A DNA stretch of 64,000 bases. It comes from Allomuricauda sp. CAU 1633 (GTDB lineage: Bacteria; Bacteroidota; Bacteroidia; Flavobacteriales; Flavobacteriaceae). The translations under genes and the position numbers were made by a program. Below the pieces are notes generated by a model. It searched no databases. It saw only the letters and a list, made by a program, of their open reading frames with translations, and had not been told where the DNA came from. Positions 10,009 through 18,664 of the stretch are shown here, one piece after another. Position 1 is the stretch's first letter, and every line of letters starts with the position of its first letter. Location: contig NZ_JAFLNE010000003.1 of assembly GCF_017313225.1 (NCBI RefSeq), positions 62,001-126,000 on the forward strand. Direction: 5' to 3'.

Positions 10009-11021
10009 ACATACAGGAAAACATATCCTTAAAACACTATAATACCTTTGGTATTGATGTAAAAGCCCGGTATTTTGTGGAAATCACTGGATTGGCACAA
10101 TTACAGAAAATCTTGGAATTGGAGGCCTATCCAAAGAAATTTATCATAAGCGGGGGAAGCAATATGTTGCTTACCAAAGATATTGATGCCCTTGTACTAT
10201 ACATCAACCTGAAAGGCATCAGCATTGTTGATGAAAATGAGGATGATGTGGAGATCAAGGTGATGGCCGGTGAAAATTGGCATGAACTGGTGCTTTGGAG
10301 CTTGGACAAAGGTTTTGGCGGACTGGAAAACCTTTCGCTAATTCCAGGAAATACAGGTACCGCACCCATTCAGAATATTGGGGCTTACGGTGTGGAACTG
10401 AAAGATATTTTTGTGAGTTGTTCTGCCATGGAAATGGAGACTGGTGAACTAGTAGCTTTCGATCATGAAGCCTGTGCGTTTGGGTATCGGGATTCCATTT
10501 TTAAAAATGAAGCGAAGGGGAAGTACATCATCACCTCGGTAAACCTAAAATTGACCAAACGGAACCATACTTTGCATACAGGTTATGGTGCCATTGAGGC
10601 GGAACTGAAGAAAAATGGAATCGTTCATCCAACCATTCGGGATGTTTCCAACGCAGTAATTACCATTCGTCAGAGCAAACTGCCTGACCCAAAAGAGTTG
10701 GGCAACAGTGGAAGCTTTTTTAAAAATCCCGTTATTTCACAAAAGGCATACACCAAATTCATAAAGAAAAACCCTGAAGCACCCTATTACGAGGTGGATG
10801 ATGATCGGTATAAGATTCCTGCTGGTTGGCTTATTGAGCAATGTGGATTTAAAGGAAAACGCTTCGGAGATGCCGGTGTTCATGAAAAACAAGCCCTGGT
10901 CCTAGTAAATTATGGAAATGCCACCGGAAGTGAAATATGGAAATTGGCTCAGCAAATCCAAAAAGAAGTGGCGGAAAAGTTTAAAATTAAGATTCAACCT
11001 GAAGTGAATATCATAAAATAA
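10005..11021 (+). CDS. murB: UDP-N-acetylenolpyruvoylglucosamine reductase
   Basis: A 338-residue FAD enzyme that reduces UDP-GlcNAc-enolpyruvate to UDP-MurNAc in peptidoglycan synthesis. The FAD-binding region shows ISGGSNMLLTKD and SLIPGNTGTAPIQNIGAYG. The conserved GNSGSFFKNP motif carries the catalytic Ser. Presence of the full C-terminal domain and the loop region places it with type I MurB. The GTG start overlaps the TGA of the aminotransferase by 4 bp, so the two are translated from one message. A GC-rich hairpin follows directly after the stop. Confidence 0.95.
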   Translation: MNIQENISLKHYNTFGIDVKARYFVEITGLAQLQKILELEAYPKKFIISGGSNMLLTKDIDALVLYINLKGISIVDENEDDVEIKVMAGENWHELVLWSLDKGFGGLENLSLIPGNTGTAPIQNIGAYGVELKDIFVSCSAMEMETGELVAFDHEACAFGYRDSIFKNEAKGKYIITSVNLKLTKRNHTLHTGYGAIEAELKKNGIVHPTIRDVSNAVITIRQSKLPDPKELGNSGSFFKNPVISQKAYTKFIKKNPEAPYYEVDDDRYKIPAGWLIEQCGFKGKRFGDAGVHEKQALVLVNYGNATGSEIWKLAQQIQKEVAEKFKIKIQPEVNIIK

Positions 11022-11050
11022 CCCCCGCATTGAAACAATAACGGGGGTTA
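11019..11050 (+). terminator. Hairpin after murB
   Basis: Arms TAACCCCCG and CGGGGGTTA are separated by a 14-base loop, starting at the murB stop codon. There is no long T-run after it, so it may act as a weak terminator or an RNA-stability hairpin. The following 170 bp up to the sigma factor gene shows nothing else I can identify apart from a TATCTTAG box just before the start. Confidence 0.6.
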
Positions 11051-11221
11051 TACCAAACCAAACTAACCAAAATTATTATATGTCGTATGAGCTCAAATGC
11101 TCTTTCTTTTCATTTTCCAAGCTGGCAAATAATGCTTTTTCTACCTTAGCTTTGTTGTATATACGAGATAAATCCTATTTTAGATTTTTGCCCCTTAAAA
11201 TTTTATCTTAGTATAGCCTGA

Positions 11222-11788
11222 ATGAGCACACTGATCGAGAGACATATTGTTTCGCTGCTGGCGGAAAAGGACGATAAAGCCATATCCTTACTGTATGAAA
11301 ACTACGGAGATACGCTCTTTGGCGTGGCCTATAAGGTGGTAAAGGACGAAGATTTGGCACAGGATGTCCTTCAGGAAAGCTTTATAAAAATCTGGAAAAA
11401 GGCCGATACCTACGATGCTTCCAAGGCCAAACTTTTTACCTGGTTGTTCCGAATTACCCGGAACACCGCTATCGATAAATTACGAAGTGTAAATAATAAA
11501 TCGGACAAGGAAGTCCAAATCGACGTTTCAGACGTATATAACCTAGGAGTGAGTGGGATTAGTCCCGAACATCTGGATGTTCAGGAGAACTTGCACAAAA
11601 TAGAGGAAAAGTACAGAATTGTTCTTGAAGCCCTATTTTTTGAAGGAATGACGCAGCAAGAGGCAAGTGACGAACTGGACATTCCCTTGGGGACCATAAA
11701 ATCTAGATTAAAGATTGGTCTCCGGGAATTAGGAAAGATTTACGGTACAACCATGACATTACTTCTATTGCTAAATATATTGCCATGA
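11222..11788 (+). CDS. ECF-type RNA polymerase sigma factor
   Basis: A 188-residue sigma-70 family factor of the ECF group. Region 2 is seen as LYENYGDTLFGVAYKVVKDE followed by DLAQDVLQESFIKIWKK and FTWLFRITRNTAIDKLR. Region 4 is LEALFFEGMTQQEASDELD followed by IPLGTIKSRLKIGLRELG, a helix-turn-helix for the -35 element. The C-terminus ends in a hydrophobic tail. The gene overlaps its anti-sigma factor by 4 bp (ATGA), the usual arrangement for a membrane-signalled ECF pair. The order and motifs match the SigK/RskA type. The stimulus is unknown. Confidence 0.9.
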   Translation: MSTLIERHIVSLLAEKDDKAISLLYENYGDTLFGVAYKVVKDEDLAQDVLQESFIKIWKKADTYDASKAKLFTWLFRITRNTAIDKLRSVNNKSDKEVQIDVSDVYNLGVSGISPEHLDVQENLHKIEEKYRIVLEALFFEGMTQQEASDELDIPLGTIKSRLKIGLRELGKIYGTTMTLLLLLNILP

Positions 11789-12543
11789 AGGAAAAAGTTA
11801 AACAATTTTTAGATTCGGACATACTCGAAAAATACCTTGTGGGAGACACCACAAAAGAGGAAGCACTACAAGCTGAGCGCTACATTGCTATGTATCCTGA
11901 GGTAAGGGACACCTATAATGAACTTCAAGATAATTTGGAGACTTTCGCCAAGATGTACGCCAAGAAAACCCCAGAAGGGCTCAAGGAAATCATCATTGCC
12001 AGTGCCAAACAGGAAAAGGCCGTCTTCAAGAGATTCTATAAATATGCCATTGCTGCAAGTGTGGCCATCATGATTTTTGCCGGGTCGTCCTATTTCTTCT
12101 GGAGCCAAAACCAAAGCCTTCAGGAAGAAAATACCTTGGTCACCAACAAAATCAAGTATTTGGAAGATAACATGAAGGACCAACTGGAAGATATGCGAAA
12201 CCAGTTCATCGTCCTTAATAATCCTGATACACGAAAATATCAGTTAAAAGGGCAACGGGAAGGAAAGGAACTCAAAGCCATTGCCTATATCAACCCTGTA
12301 AAAAAACTGTCCTACATCAATGTGAGCAATGTTCCCCAATTACCAGAGAACAAATGTTTCCAAATGTGGGCTGAAGTCAACGGGGAGTTGGTAAATTTGG
12401 GCGTCATCAAACAATTGGACGATAAGGACAAACTCCTTGCCCTACCCTATGCGGATAAGGCCGTGGGCTACATCACCATAGAACCTCAAGGTGGCAACAC
12501 TTCTCCATCAGTGGACAATATTGTGGCCAACATCAACTATTAG
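11785..12543 (+). CDS. Anti-sigma factor (RskA-like)
   Basis: A 252-residue single-pass membrane protein. The N-terminal ~80 residues (SDILEKYLVGDTTKEEALQA) form the sigma-binding domain, which has no obvious HxxxCxxC zinc motif. A transmembrane helix follows at residues ~88-108 (YKYAIAASVAIMIFAGSSYF), then a coiled-coil segment, then a periplasmic C-terminal domain similar to RskA with the motif YINVSNVPQLPENKCFQMWA. It should hold the upstream ECF sigma factor inactive until released. Overlap with the sigma gene implies coupled translation. The family name is from sequence recognition, and the signal is unknown. Confidence 0.85.
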   Translation: MKEKVKQFLDSDILEKYLVGDTTKEEALQAERYIAMYPEVRDTYNELQDNLETFAKMYAKKTPEGLKEIIIASAKQEKAVFKRFYKYAIAASVAIMIFAGSSYFFWSQNQSLQEENTLVTNKIKYLEDNMKDQLEDMRNQFIVLNNPDTRKYQLKGQREGKELKAIAYINPVKKLSYINVSNVPQLPENKCFQMWAEVNGELVNLGVIKQLDDKDKLLALPYADKAVGYITIEPQGGNTSPSVDNIVANINY

Positions 12544-12596
12544 AAATCCCTTTCTAAAGTATTCCTAAACTACCCCAGCTTTCGTTGGGTATTTTG

Positions 12597-12604
12597 TACC
12601 TTTG
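12597..12604 (+). promoter_or_regulatory. Bacteroidota -7 box TACCTTTG
   Basis: An exact TAnnTTTG match 15 bases before the ATG at 12620. A small hairpin with arms TACCC/GGGTA lies immediately upstream (about 12571-12592) and may also end the anti-sigma transcript. Confidence 0.6.
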
Positions 12605-12619
12605 TGCAAAAGTTGGATT

Positions 12620-12829
12620 ATGAAGTTAGCATTGTTGACCATAGGTCTCTTGGCTTTGGCATTTGCCGGAATAGCCATTAAAATCTGGGGTAAAAAAGAC
12701 GGAAAGTTTGCTGGAACATGCGCAAGCCAAAGTCCTTTCTTGAACAAAGAAGGAGAAGCTTGTGGTTTCTGCGGAAAGCAGCCAGACGAACAAGAATGTA
12801 AAAGAGACAGCATGCCGGAACTTCAGTAA
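12620..12829 (+). CDS. Small membrane-anchored Cys-rich protein
   Basis: A 69-residue protein with an N-terminal hydrophobic helix (KLALLTIGLLALAFAGIAIKIW) and a short polar tail carrying four cysteines in the pattern C-x14-C-x2-C-x8-C (GTCASQ, ACGFCGKQ, EQECKR). The CxxC could bind a metal or iron-sulfur cluster or take part in redox chemistry, but this is inference. An ATG at 12620 preceded by a good promoter is preferred to the TTG at 12602, which overlaps the promoter. I recognise similar short proteins in flavobacteria but know no function. It sits between two ECF sigma loci. Confidence 0.7.
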   Translation: MKLALLTIGLLALAFAGIAIKIWGKKDGKFAGTCASQSPFLNKEGEACGFCGKQPDEQECKRDSMPELQ

Positions 12830-12865
12830 TCCTCCTTTTGCAATCCGTATCGCAAAATCACATTT

Positions 12866-13426
12866 TTGGAGAAAACTGAGCAATCCATTAAGGAAAACAT
12901 TCAAAAGGCCAAGCAGGGCAATCAAATTGCCTTTAGCACACTTTTGGACACTTTTTGGAACGATGTGTACGGGTTTCAGTTACTGCGGACCAAAAATGAA
13001 AACGATGCCGAGGACATTACCATCCGAACCTTTTCCAGAGCTTTTGATAAAATAGACACCTTTGATGACACCTATGAGTTCAAAACATGGCTCATCACTA
13101 TTTCCAAAAATCTTCATGTAGACCTCATCCGTAAAAGAAAACGAAGTCTTTTGGATGAAATGGAGTCCAAAGGAGACGAGGTAAAAAAGGTGCTCGATGA
13201 AACCCCAACCGTTGAGGATAGGCTCATCACAGAACAGAACCTCGCCAACTTACTGCAAGACATCAAAAAATTAAAACCCCATTATCAAAAAGTTATCAAC
13301 CTTAGGTATTTCAACGAATTGAGCTATGCCGACATTGCCAAAGAGCTGAATGAACCTGTCAACAATATCAAGGTAAAACTCCTGCGTGCCAAAAAACTTT
13401 TGGCCGAGATCATCAAAAAAAAGTGA
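12866..13426 (+). CDS. ECF-type RNA polymerase sigma factor (no adjacent anti-sigma)
   Basis: A 186-residue ECF sigma factor starting at TTG (EKTEQSIKENIQKAKQGNQI). Region 2 reads TLLDTFWNDVYGFQLLRTKN then DAEDITIRTFSRAFDKIDTF and FKTWLITISKNLHVDLIRKRK. Region 4 reads VINLRYFNELSYADIAKELN then NNIKVKLLRAKKLLAEII. It follows the small Cys-rich gene after 36 bp. Downstream is lipA, with its own promoter, so no anti-sigma gene is visible next to it. It may be controlled at the transcript level or by a distant partner. There is no ATG near the start, so TTG is the only sensible choice. Confidence 0.88.
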   Translation: MEKTEQSIKENIQKAKQGNQIAFSTLLDTFWNDVYGFQLLRTKNENDAEDITIRTFSRAFDKIDTFDDTYEFKTWLITISKNLHVDLIRKRKRSLLDEMESKGDEVKKVLDETPTVEDRLITEQNLANLLQDIKKLKPHYQKVINLRYFNELSYADIAKELNEPVNNIKVKLLRAKKLLAEIIKKK

Positions 13427-13462
13427 GTCGTTCCAACGGCGTAAGTTTCCTTCCCAGTTTCG

Positions 13463-13470
13463 TATCTTTG
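13463..13470 (+). promoter_or_regulatory. -7 box TATCTTTG of lipA
   Basis: An exact TAnnTTTG element 18 bases before the lipA ATG. It supports separate transcription of lipA from the sigma factor gene upstream. Confidence 0.6.
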
Positions 13471-13488
13471 TAAACCTAATTTTGTTGT

Positions 13489-14364
13489 ATGAGCACAAGC
13501 GTAGCAGAAAACGTACATCCGCCAAAAGGAAAACCAAAATGGCTCAGGGTAAAGCTTCCCACAGGGAAGAAATATACCCAATTACGGGGCTTGGTAGATA
13601 AGTACGACCTACATACCATCTGCACTTCTGGAAGTTGTCCCAATATGGGCGAATGTTGGGGTGAAGGCACCGCTACCTTTATGATATTGGGAAACATTTG
13701 TACCCGTTCCTGTGGATTTTGTGGTGTAAAGACCGGAAGACCAGAGAGCGTGGATTGGGCAGAGCCCGAAAAAGTGGCACGCTCCATAAAAATCATGAAT
13801 ATTAAACACGCCGTGCTCACCTCTGTGGATCGTGACGATTTAAAAGACATGGGCTCCATTATCTGGGCCGAGACTGTAAAAGCCGTTCGTAGAATGAACC
13901 CAGAAACCACCATGGAAACCCTTATTCCTGATTTTCAAGGAATTGAATCTCATTTAGACCGAATTTTGGAGGTAGCTCCAGAAGTGATTTCCCATAATAT
14001 GGAAACCGTAAAAAGGCTTACCCGCGAGGTTCGGATTCAGGCTAAATATGACAGGAGTTTGGAAGTATTAAACTATTTGAAGAAAAATGGAGCCAACCGA
14101 ACCAAATCCGGCATCATGTTGGGCTTGGGGGAAGAGGAGGAAGAGGTAATTGCCACTATGGAAGACCTTAGAAAGGTAGATGTTGACGTGGTTACCATTG
14201 GACAATATTTGCAACCTTCCAAAAAGCACCTCCCCGTAAAGCAGTTTATCTTGCCCGAACAGTTTAAAAAATATGAGGAGATTGGCTTGGAAATGGGTTT
14301 CAGGCATGTAGAAAGTGGTGCGTTGGTACGTTCATCCTACAAGGCCCACAAACATATACACTAA
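13489..14364 (+). CDS. lipA: Lipoyl synthase
   Basis: A 291-residue radical SAM enzyme that inserts two sulfurs into octanoyl chains on lipoyl domains of 2-oxoacid dehydrogenases and the glycine cleavage system. The auxiliary 4Fe-4S cluster ligands are seen as [12 protein letters not shown] (CX4CX5C). The radical SAM cluster is CTRSCGFC (CX3CX2C), slightly atypical in naming but normal for LipA. The C-terminal RSSYKAHKH segment contains the Arg-Ser-Ser-Tyr motif whose Ser ligates the auxiliary cluster. Length is normal. The gap gene begins 22 bp downstream, so a lipA-gap-kinase transcript is likely. Confidence 0.97.
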   Translation: MSTSVAENVHPPKGKPKWLRVKLPTGKKYTQLRGLVDKYDLHTICTSGSCPNMGECWGEGTATFMILGNICTRSCGFCGVKTGRPESVDWAEPEKVARSIKIMNIKHAVLTSVDRDDLKDMGSIIWAETVKAVRRMNPETTMETLIPDFQGIESHLDRILEVAPEVISHNMETVKRLTREVRIQAKYDRSLEVLNYLKKNGANRTKSGIMLGLGEEEEEVIATMEDLRKVDVDVVTIGQYLQPSKKHLPVKQFILPEQFKKYEEIGLEMGFRHVESGALVRSSYKAHKHIH

Positions 14365-14386
14365 GTTTCTTGACTTCCCCCTTATC

Positions 14387-15397
14387 ATGAAAAATATTGT
14401 AATCGGCATTAATGGCTTTGGCCGAATTGGAAGGACACTTTTTAGACTGCTACAAAACCATCCCCATATCACCGTAGCGGCTATTAACGACGTGGCCGAT
14501 GCCAAAACCTTGGCCCATCTCCTAAAATATGACAGTATTCATGGTCCATTTAACGCCGATGTCAGTTCCGATAGCAATCACATCATCGTAAATGGGGAAA
14601 AAATCAGTGTGCTCAATCATCAGCATCCCAAAGAAATCGATTGGAAAGCTTATGGGGTTGACCTTGTGGTTGAATCCACAGGAAGATTCAAAAAAAGGGA
14701 AGATTTAGAGTTTCATCTAAAAAACGGCGCCAAAAAAGTGATCCTATCTGTGCCGCCAGAGGATGAATCCATAAGAATGGTGGTTTTAGGCGTAAATGAA
14801 GGGCTTATCAGCGCAACGGATGATATCATCTCCAATGCCTCCTGTACTACCAATAATGCGGCTCCCATGATTAAAGTAGTGCACGAACTTTGTGGAATTG
14901 AGCAAGCCTATATTACCACAATTCATTCGTATACTTCGGATCAAAGATTACATGATGGCCCGCATCGCGACCTAAGAAGGTCCCGAGCGGCAGCACAGTC
15001 CATTATTCCAACAACAACAGGGGCTGCCAAGGCTTTGACAAAAATATTTCCAGAGCTTTCTGACGTTATTGGGGGATGTGGTATTCGGGTTCCCGTGCCC
15101 AATGGCTCCCTTACAGACATCACCTTTAATGTTAAGAAGGAGACCTCCATTGACGAAATAAATAGTACCTTTAAGAGATTTGCCGAGAATGGACTGAAAA
15201 ATATTCTCCATTATACGGAAGATCCCATTGTTTCCATTGACATAAACAATAGTTATCATTCTTGTACGTTTGATTCTTTGATGACATCCGTTATTGGAAG
15301 AATGGTGAAAATTATTGGATGGTATGACAATGAGACTGGATATTGCTCCAGAATTATTGATTTAATAGCTTTGCTTATAAAGAGAAATTACATTTGA
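14387..15397 (+). CDS. gap: Glyceraldehyde-3-phosphate dehydrogenase, type I
   Basis: A 336-residue phosphorylating GAPDH, interconverting glyceraldehyde 3-phosphate and 1,3-bisphosphoglycerate. The Rossmann motif INGFGRIGRTLFR starts the protein. AINDVADAKTLAHLLKYDS contains the Asp that favours NAD. The catalytic Cys is in SNASCTTNNAAP and the His in TTIHSYTSDQ. The upstream ATG at 14315 lies inside lipA and is rejected in favour of 14387, where the conserved N-terminus begins. The TGA overlaps the TTG start of the hybrid kinase. Whether this is the glycolytic or a gluconeogenic isoenzyme cannot be read from the sequence. Confidence 0.95.
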   Translation: MKNIVIGINGFGRIGRTLFRLLQNHPHITVAAINDVADAKTLAHLLKYDSIHGPFNADVSSDSNHIIVNGEKISVLNHQHPKEIDWKAYGVDLVVESTGRFKKREDLEFHLKNGAKKVILSVPPEDESIRMVVLGVNEGLISATDDIISNASCTTNNAAPMIKVVHELCGIEQAYITTIHSYTSDQRLHDGPHRDLRRSRAAAQSIIPTTTGAAKALTKIFPELSDVIGGCGIRVPVPNGSLTDITFNVKKETSIDEINSTFKRFAENGLKNILHYTEDPIVSIDINNSYHSCTFDSLMTSVIGRMVKIIGWYDNETGYCSRIIDLIALLIKRNYI

Positions 15398-17622
15398 CCT
15401 CGAACTTACTACACAAATGGATTGGCGTAAAGACGCTGTTTCTACTGTGCATGTTAATATGCACACAAGTTTCTTTTGGTCAAAATCAAAAAGATATTAG
15501 TTCCACGGCCAAAGTACAGGCCATCTTTGATGAATTCACGGAATATAGACATCAAAACAAGTTGGACAAGGCCTTGGAGACCCTGGATGAAGCCGCCAAT
15601 ATTGCAGAAAACAATGAGGATGCAAAGCTTTTGCTCGACACCTATCATCAATATGCCCGTTTATTTTTGGAAGAAGGTGACCGGGAAACCGCAATTTTTT
15701 ATTGGGATCGCGCTAGCATTCTACTAAAGGATATTAGCTATTCCTACGGCCAGGCATTTCATTTGTATTTGGATGCCGCACTTCGATTTGAGGAAGGCAA
15801 TAACTTTCAATCCCTTAAATCGTTGGAAGAATCCAGAATGTTGAGTAACAATAGGAACCTCAGCAACAATATTCTCCTACTGGAAGCCTATATTTTTACC
15901 AACATTGAAAAATATGATGACGCCATAAAAAATCTGCATGCCCTTATCGTAAACTCAGACGACAAAGAGAGAGCATATCTGGCAACAAAGGCCAACCTCC
16001 AATTGGCTAGGATAAGTATGCAAATGAAAGATACGGAAGAGGGTATTGTTCATTCAAAAGCAGCGCTGGAGTTGGCAGAAAAACATGGATTTTCCAAGGA
16101 AATACGGACCGCCAATGAAGAATTGTCAGCAATATTCGAGGTTAAGGGCGAGTATGACGAAGCCTTACGGTACAATAGAGCTCTTGAAACCATAAAAGAT
16201 TCCATTTTCAGCATTGAAAAGGCCAAGTTGGATGCCAGTACCGCAGACAAAATACGGTTTGAGCATCAGATGAATGAAATCAACAAACTCACGGCCAAAA
16301 ATGAGGAATTGAGCGAATCCAAAAACCGTTCAGAGATCACAGCCATATTAACCTCCGCATTTTTGACCATTATTTCTTTGTTGGCCGTATCGCTTTTCAG
16401 GAACAACCAGATCAAGCTCAAGACCAACGATCTGTTGTACACCAAGAACAAGGAGTTGGAGTTGGCCAGGGATTCTGCGGTTTCCGCCATGGAGGCCAAG
16501 ACCAATTTCCTTTCAACGGTTACCCATGAGCTTAGAACACCGCTTTATGCCGTGACTGGGCTCACCCACTTATTATTGGAGGAAAATCCGGCGGAGCACC
16601 AAAAAGAGCACCTAAAATCATTGAAGTTTTCAGGGGAATATTTGTTGAACTTTATCAATGACATTCTTCAAATCAATAAAATAGATGCGGATAAACTGGA
16701 ACCACTGAGCATTGAGTTCAAACTGGAAAAAGTGCTTACCGATGTGGTGGATTCCTTGCAGCAAAATGCAAGTGAGAACAAAACAAAACTTGTTTTGGAT
16801 TATGACCGAAACATTCCCCAACAACTACTTGGCGACCCTATCAAATTGTCGCAAGTCTTCATGAACTTGGTAGGGAATGCACTAAAATTCACCAAAAATG
16901 GTAAGGTTGAGGTCATTGCCAAGCTATTGCAAAAAGAAGAAGAACAGGTAAAACTTTATTTTGAGGTAAGGGATAACGGAATTGGAATTTCCGAAGACAA
17001 GCAGAAAAACATCTTTGACAGTTTTGAACAGGGCTCCATCCAAATCAATAGGGAATATGGAGGTACAGGACTTGGTCTTACCATTGTGAAAAGTTTGCTT
17101 GGTCTCTTTGGAAGTACCATTCAACTGGAAAGTGAGCTGGGCCACGGAAGTTCCTTCTTCTTTGAAATGGACCTAAAATGTGATGACAAAGTCACTGATG
17201 AGGTCACCTTTGAACTCAATGCTGAAGAGTTTGACTTTAAGGGGCTTCACGTACTCATTGTGGAAGACAACAAAATCAACCAGGTCATCACCAAAAAAAT
17301 GCTCACCAAAAAGGAGATTACCTGCGATATTGCCAATAACGGTAACGAAGCCATTGATTTGGCCAAAGCCAACACCTATGACTGCATTCTAATGGACATT
17401 CATATGCCCGGTATCAGTGGTGAAGAGGCCACACGTCAAATTAGAAAATTTGACCCAGACATCCCAATTATTGCCCTGACCGCTATTTCTTTGGATGACA
17501 GTTTGGATAGTTTCTACAAAGCCGGTTGTAATGATGTGGTCACTAAACCCTTTAAACCCGAGGTGTTCTATCAAAAAATAGGTGAAAATATCTTCAGGCG
17601 AAAATTGGAAGGTTTGGTTTAG
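15394..17622 (+). CDS. Hybrid sensor histidine kinase/response regulator with TPR sensor region
   Basis: A 742-residue membrane protein. A signal peptide (to ~residue 30, ending QVSFGQ) leads into a periplasmic region of tetratricopeptide-like helices (~35-290). One transmembrane helix follows (~312-335), then a HisKA domain with the phospho-acceptor His378 in FLSTVTHELRTPLYA. The HATPase domain has NLVGNALKFTKNG and EYGGTGLGLTIVK. The C-terminal receiver domain contains VEDNKINQ and the phospho-acceptor Asp668 in LMDIHMPG. No HPt or DNA-binding output is present. The TTG start overlaps the gap stop, which is odd for a sensor gene and suggests coupled expression with gap. The 3' end overlaps convergent lpxK by 4 bp. 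Confidence 0.92.
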   Translation: MTSNLLHKWIGVKTLFLLCMLICTQVSFGQNQKDISSTAKVQAIFDEFTEYRHQNKLDKALETLDEAANIAENNEDAKLLLDTYHQYARLFLEEGDRETAIFYWDRASILLKDISYSYGQAFHLYLDAALRFEEGNNFQSLKSLEESRMLSNNRNLSNNILLLEAYIFTNIEKYDDAIKNLHALIVNSDDKERAYLATKANLQLARISMQMKDTEEGIVHSKAALELAEKHGFSKEIRTANEELSAIFEVKGEYDEALRYNRALETIKDSIFSIEKAKLDASTADKIRFEHQMNEINKLTAKNEELSESKNRSEITAILTSAFLTIISLLAVSLFRNNQIKLKTNDLLYTKNKELELARDSAVSAMEAKTNFLSTVTHELRTPLYAVTGLTHLLLEENPAEHQKEHLKSLKFSGEYLLNFINDILQINKIDADKLEPLSIEFKLEKVLTDVVDSLQQNASENKTKLVLDYDRNIPQQLLGDPIKLSQVFMNLVGNALKFTKNGKVEVIAKLLQKEEEQVKLYFEVRDNGIGISEDKQKNIFDSFEQGSIQINREYGGTGLGLTIVKSLLGLFGSTIQLESELGHGSSFFFEMDLKCDDKVTDEVTFELNAEEFDFKGLHVLIVEDNKINQVITKKMLTKKEITCDIANNGNEAIDLAKANTYDCILMDIHMPGISGEEATRQIRKFDPDIPIIALTAISLDDSLDSFYKAGCNDVVTKPFKPEVFYQKIGENIFRRKLEGLV

Positions 17623-18617
17623 CTCAGACTTTCTATGGTTTTTTTCAAAAAAGCTCGATCTTCTGTAGTGAAACTGTGAGCAACTTCAAGATAAAAAAGG
17701 TTTTCCGCTTTACCTTTTAACCGCACATAGTCTTTTTCAGTGGTCAAGATAACCTCATGGTTCTTAAACTGTTGGACATCCCTGTCCGAAAAATGGTGGT
17801 GATCCCTAAACTCAAAATAATCAAATTCCAGTCCTAACGACTTCAAGTACTGCACCAACGGCCCCGGTGAAGCAATCCCCGTTACCAATGCTATTTTTTT
17901 ATCCTGAATTGCTGTAAGGCTTAAACTTGCACTCCCTTCACCTTTGAGCACATGATTATACTCCAACTTGGAGAACACTACTTTTTGGTGTGGCAACGGT
18001 TGTAATTTTTGGGTAATTGCTGCTTTTTCCGCTTCAGATAATCCTTCGGGGCATTTGGTGACCACAATGATATTGGCTCGTTTAGCTTCTCTTTTACTAT
18101 CCCTGAGATTACCGGTGGGCAAATACCAATCATCAACATACAACTGACCGTAAGCAGTCAACAAAATGGAAAAATTGGGCTTAACCCGTCTATGCTGGAA
18201 TGCATCATCCAATAGGATGATTTCTGGTTGTACCCTACTCTCCAGTTGCGTGATGCCATTCCTTCGGTCTGCATCCACCGCTACAGTGGTTTCCGGAAAC
18301 TTTTGATGTAATTGGTAGGGCTCATCGCCCAAATCCAAGACAGAACTATTCTCATCTGCCAATAAAAATCCTTCAGATTTACGTTTATACCCGCGACTAA
18401 GCACTGCAACTTTATGGTTATCGAGCAACCTTATCAGAAATTCGATCATTGGGGTTTTCCCAGTGCCTCCAACGCTCAAGTTGCCCACACAAAGGGTTGG
18501 CGTTTTATAAGATATGGACTTGAATATGCCTACATTGTACAACAAGTTCCGTAGATGCACCACCAAGGCATAGACCAAAGAAAATGGAAAGGCTATTTTG
18601 CGAAACAATTGCAGCAT
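17619..18617 (-). CDS. lpxK: Tetraacyldisaccharide 4'-kinase
   Basis: A 332-residue inner-membrane-associated kinase that phosphorylates the lipid A precursor at the 4' position. The N-terminal hydrophobic helix (KIAFPFSLVYALVVHLRNLL) anchors it. The P-loop reads SVGGTGKTPMIEFL (residues ~48-61). Further typical motifs are VLSRGYKRKSEGF, GDEPYQLHQKFP, ILLDDAFQHRRVK and the FRDHHHFSDRD segment near the end. Length is normal. It is divergent from the Nif3-like gene with a short shared upstream region, and convergent with the hybrid kinase. Confidence 0.95.
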   Translation of the reverse strand: MLQLFRKIAFPFSLVYALVVHLRNLLYNVGIFKSISYKTPTLCVGNLSVGGTGKTPMIEFLIRLLDNHKVAVLSRGYKRKSEGFLLADENSSVLDLGDEPYQLHQKFPETTVAVDADRRNGITQLESRVQPEIILLDDAFQHRRVKPNFSILLTAYGQLYVDDWYLPTGNLRDSKREAKRANIIVVTKCPEGLSEAEKAAITQKLQPLPHQKVVFSKLEYNHVLKGEGSASLSLTAIQDKKIALVTGIASPGPLVQYLKSLGLEFDYFEFRDHHHFSDRDVQQFKNHEVILTTEKDYVRLKGKAENLFYLEVAHSFTTEDRAFLKKTIESLS

Positions 18618-18637
18618 GGGACGAAAATATAATATTT

Positions 18638-18645
18638 TATCTTTA
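18638..18645 (+). promoter_or_regulatory. -7 box TATCTTTA before the Nif3-like gene
   Basis: A near-exact TAnnTTTG element (last base A) 19 bases before the ATG at 18665, in the short lpxK/Nif3 divergent gap. Confidence 0.45.
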
Positions 18646-18664
18646 GCCTACTTAAGAATTACAA

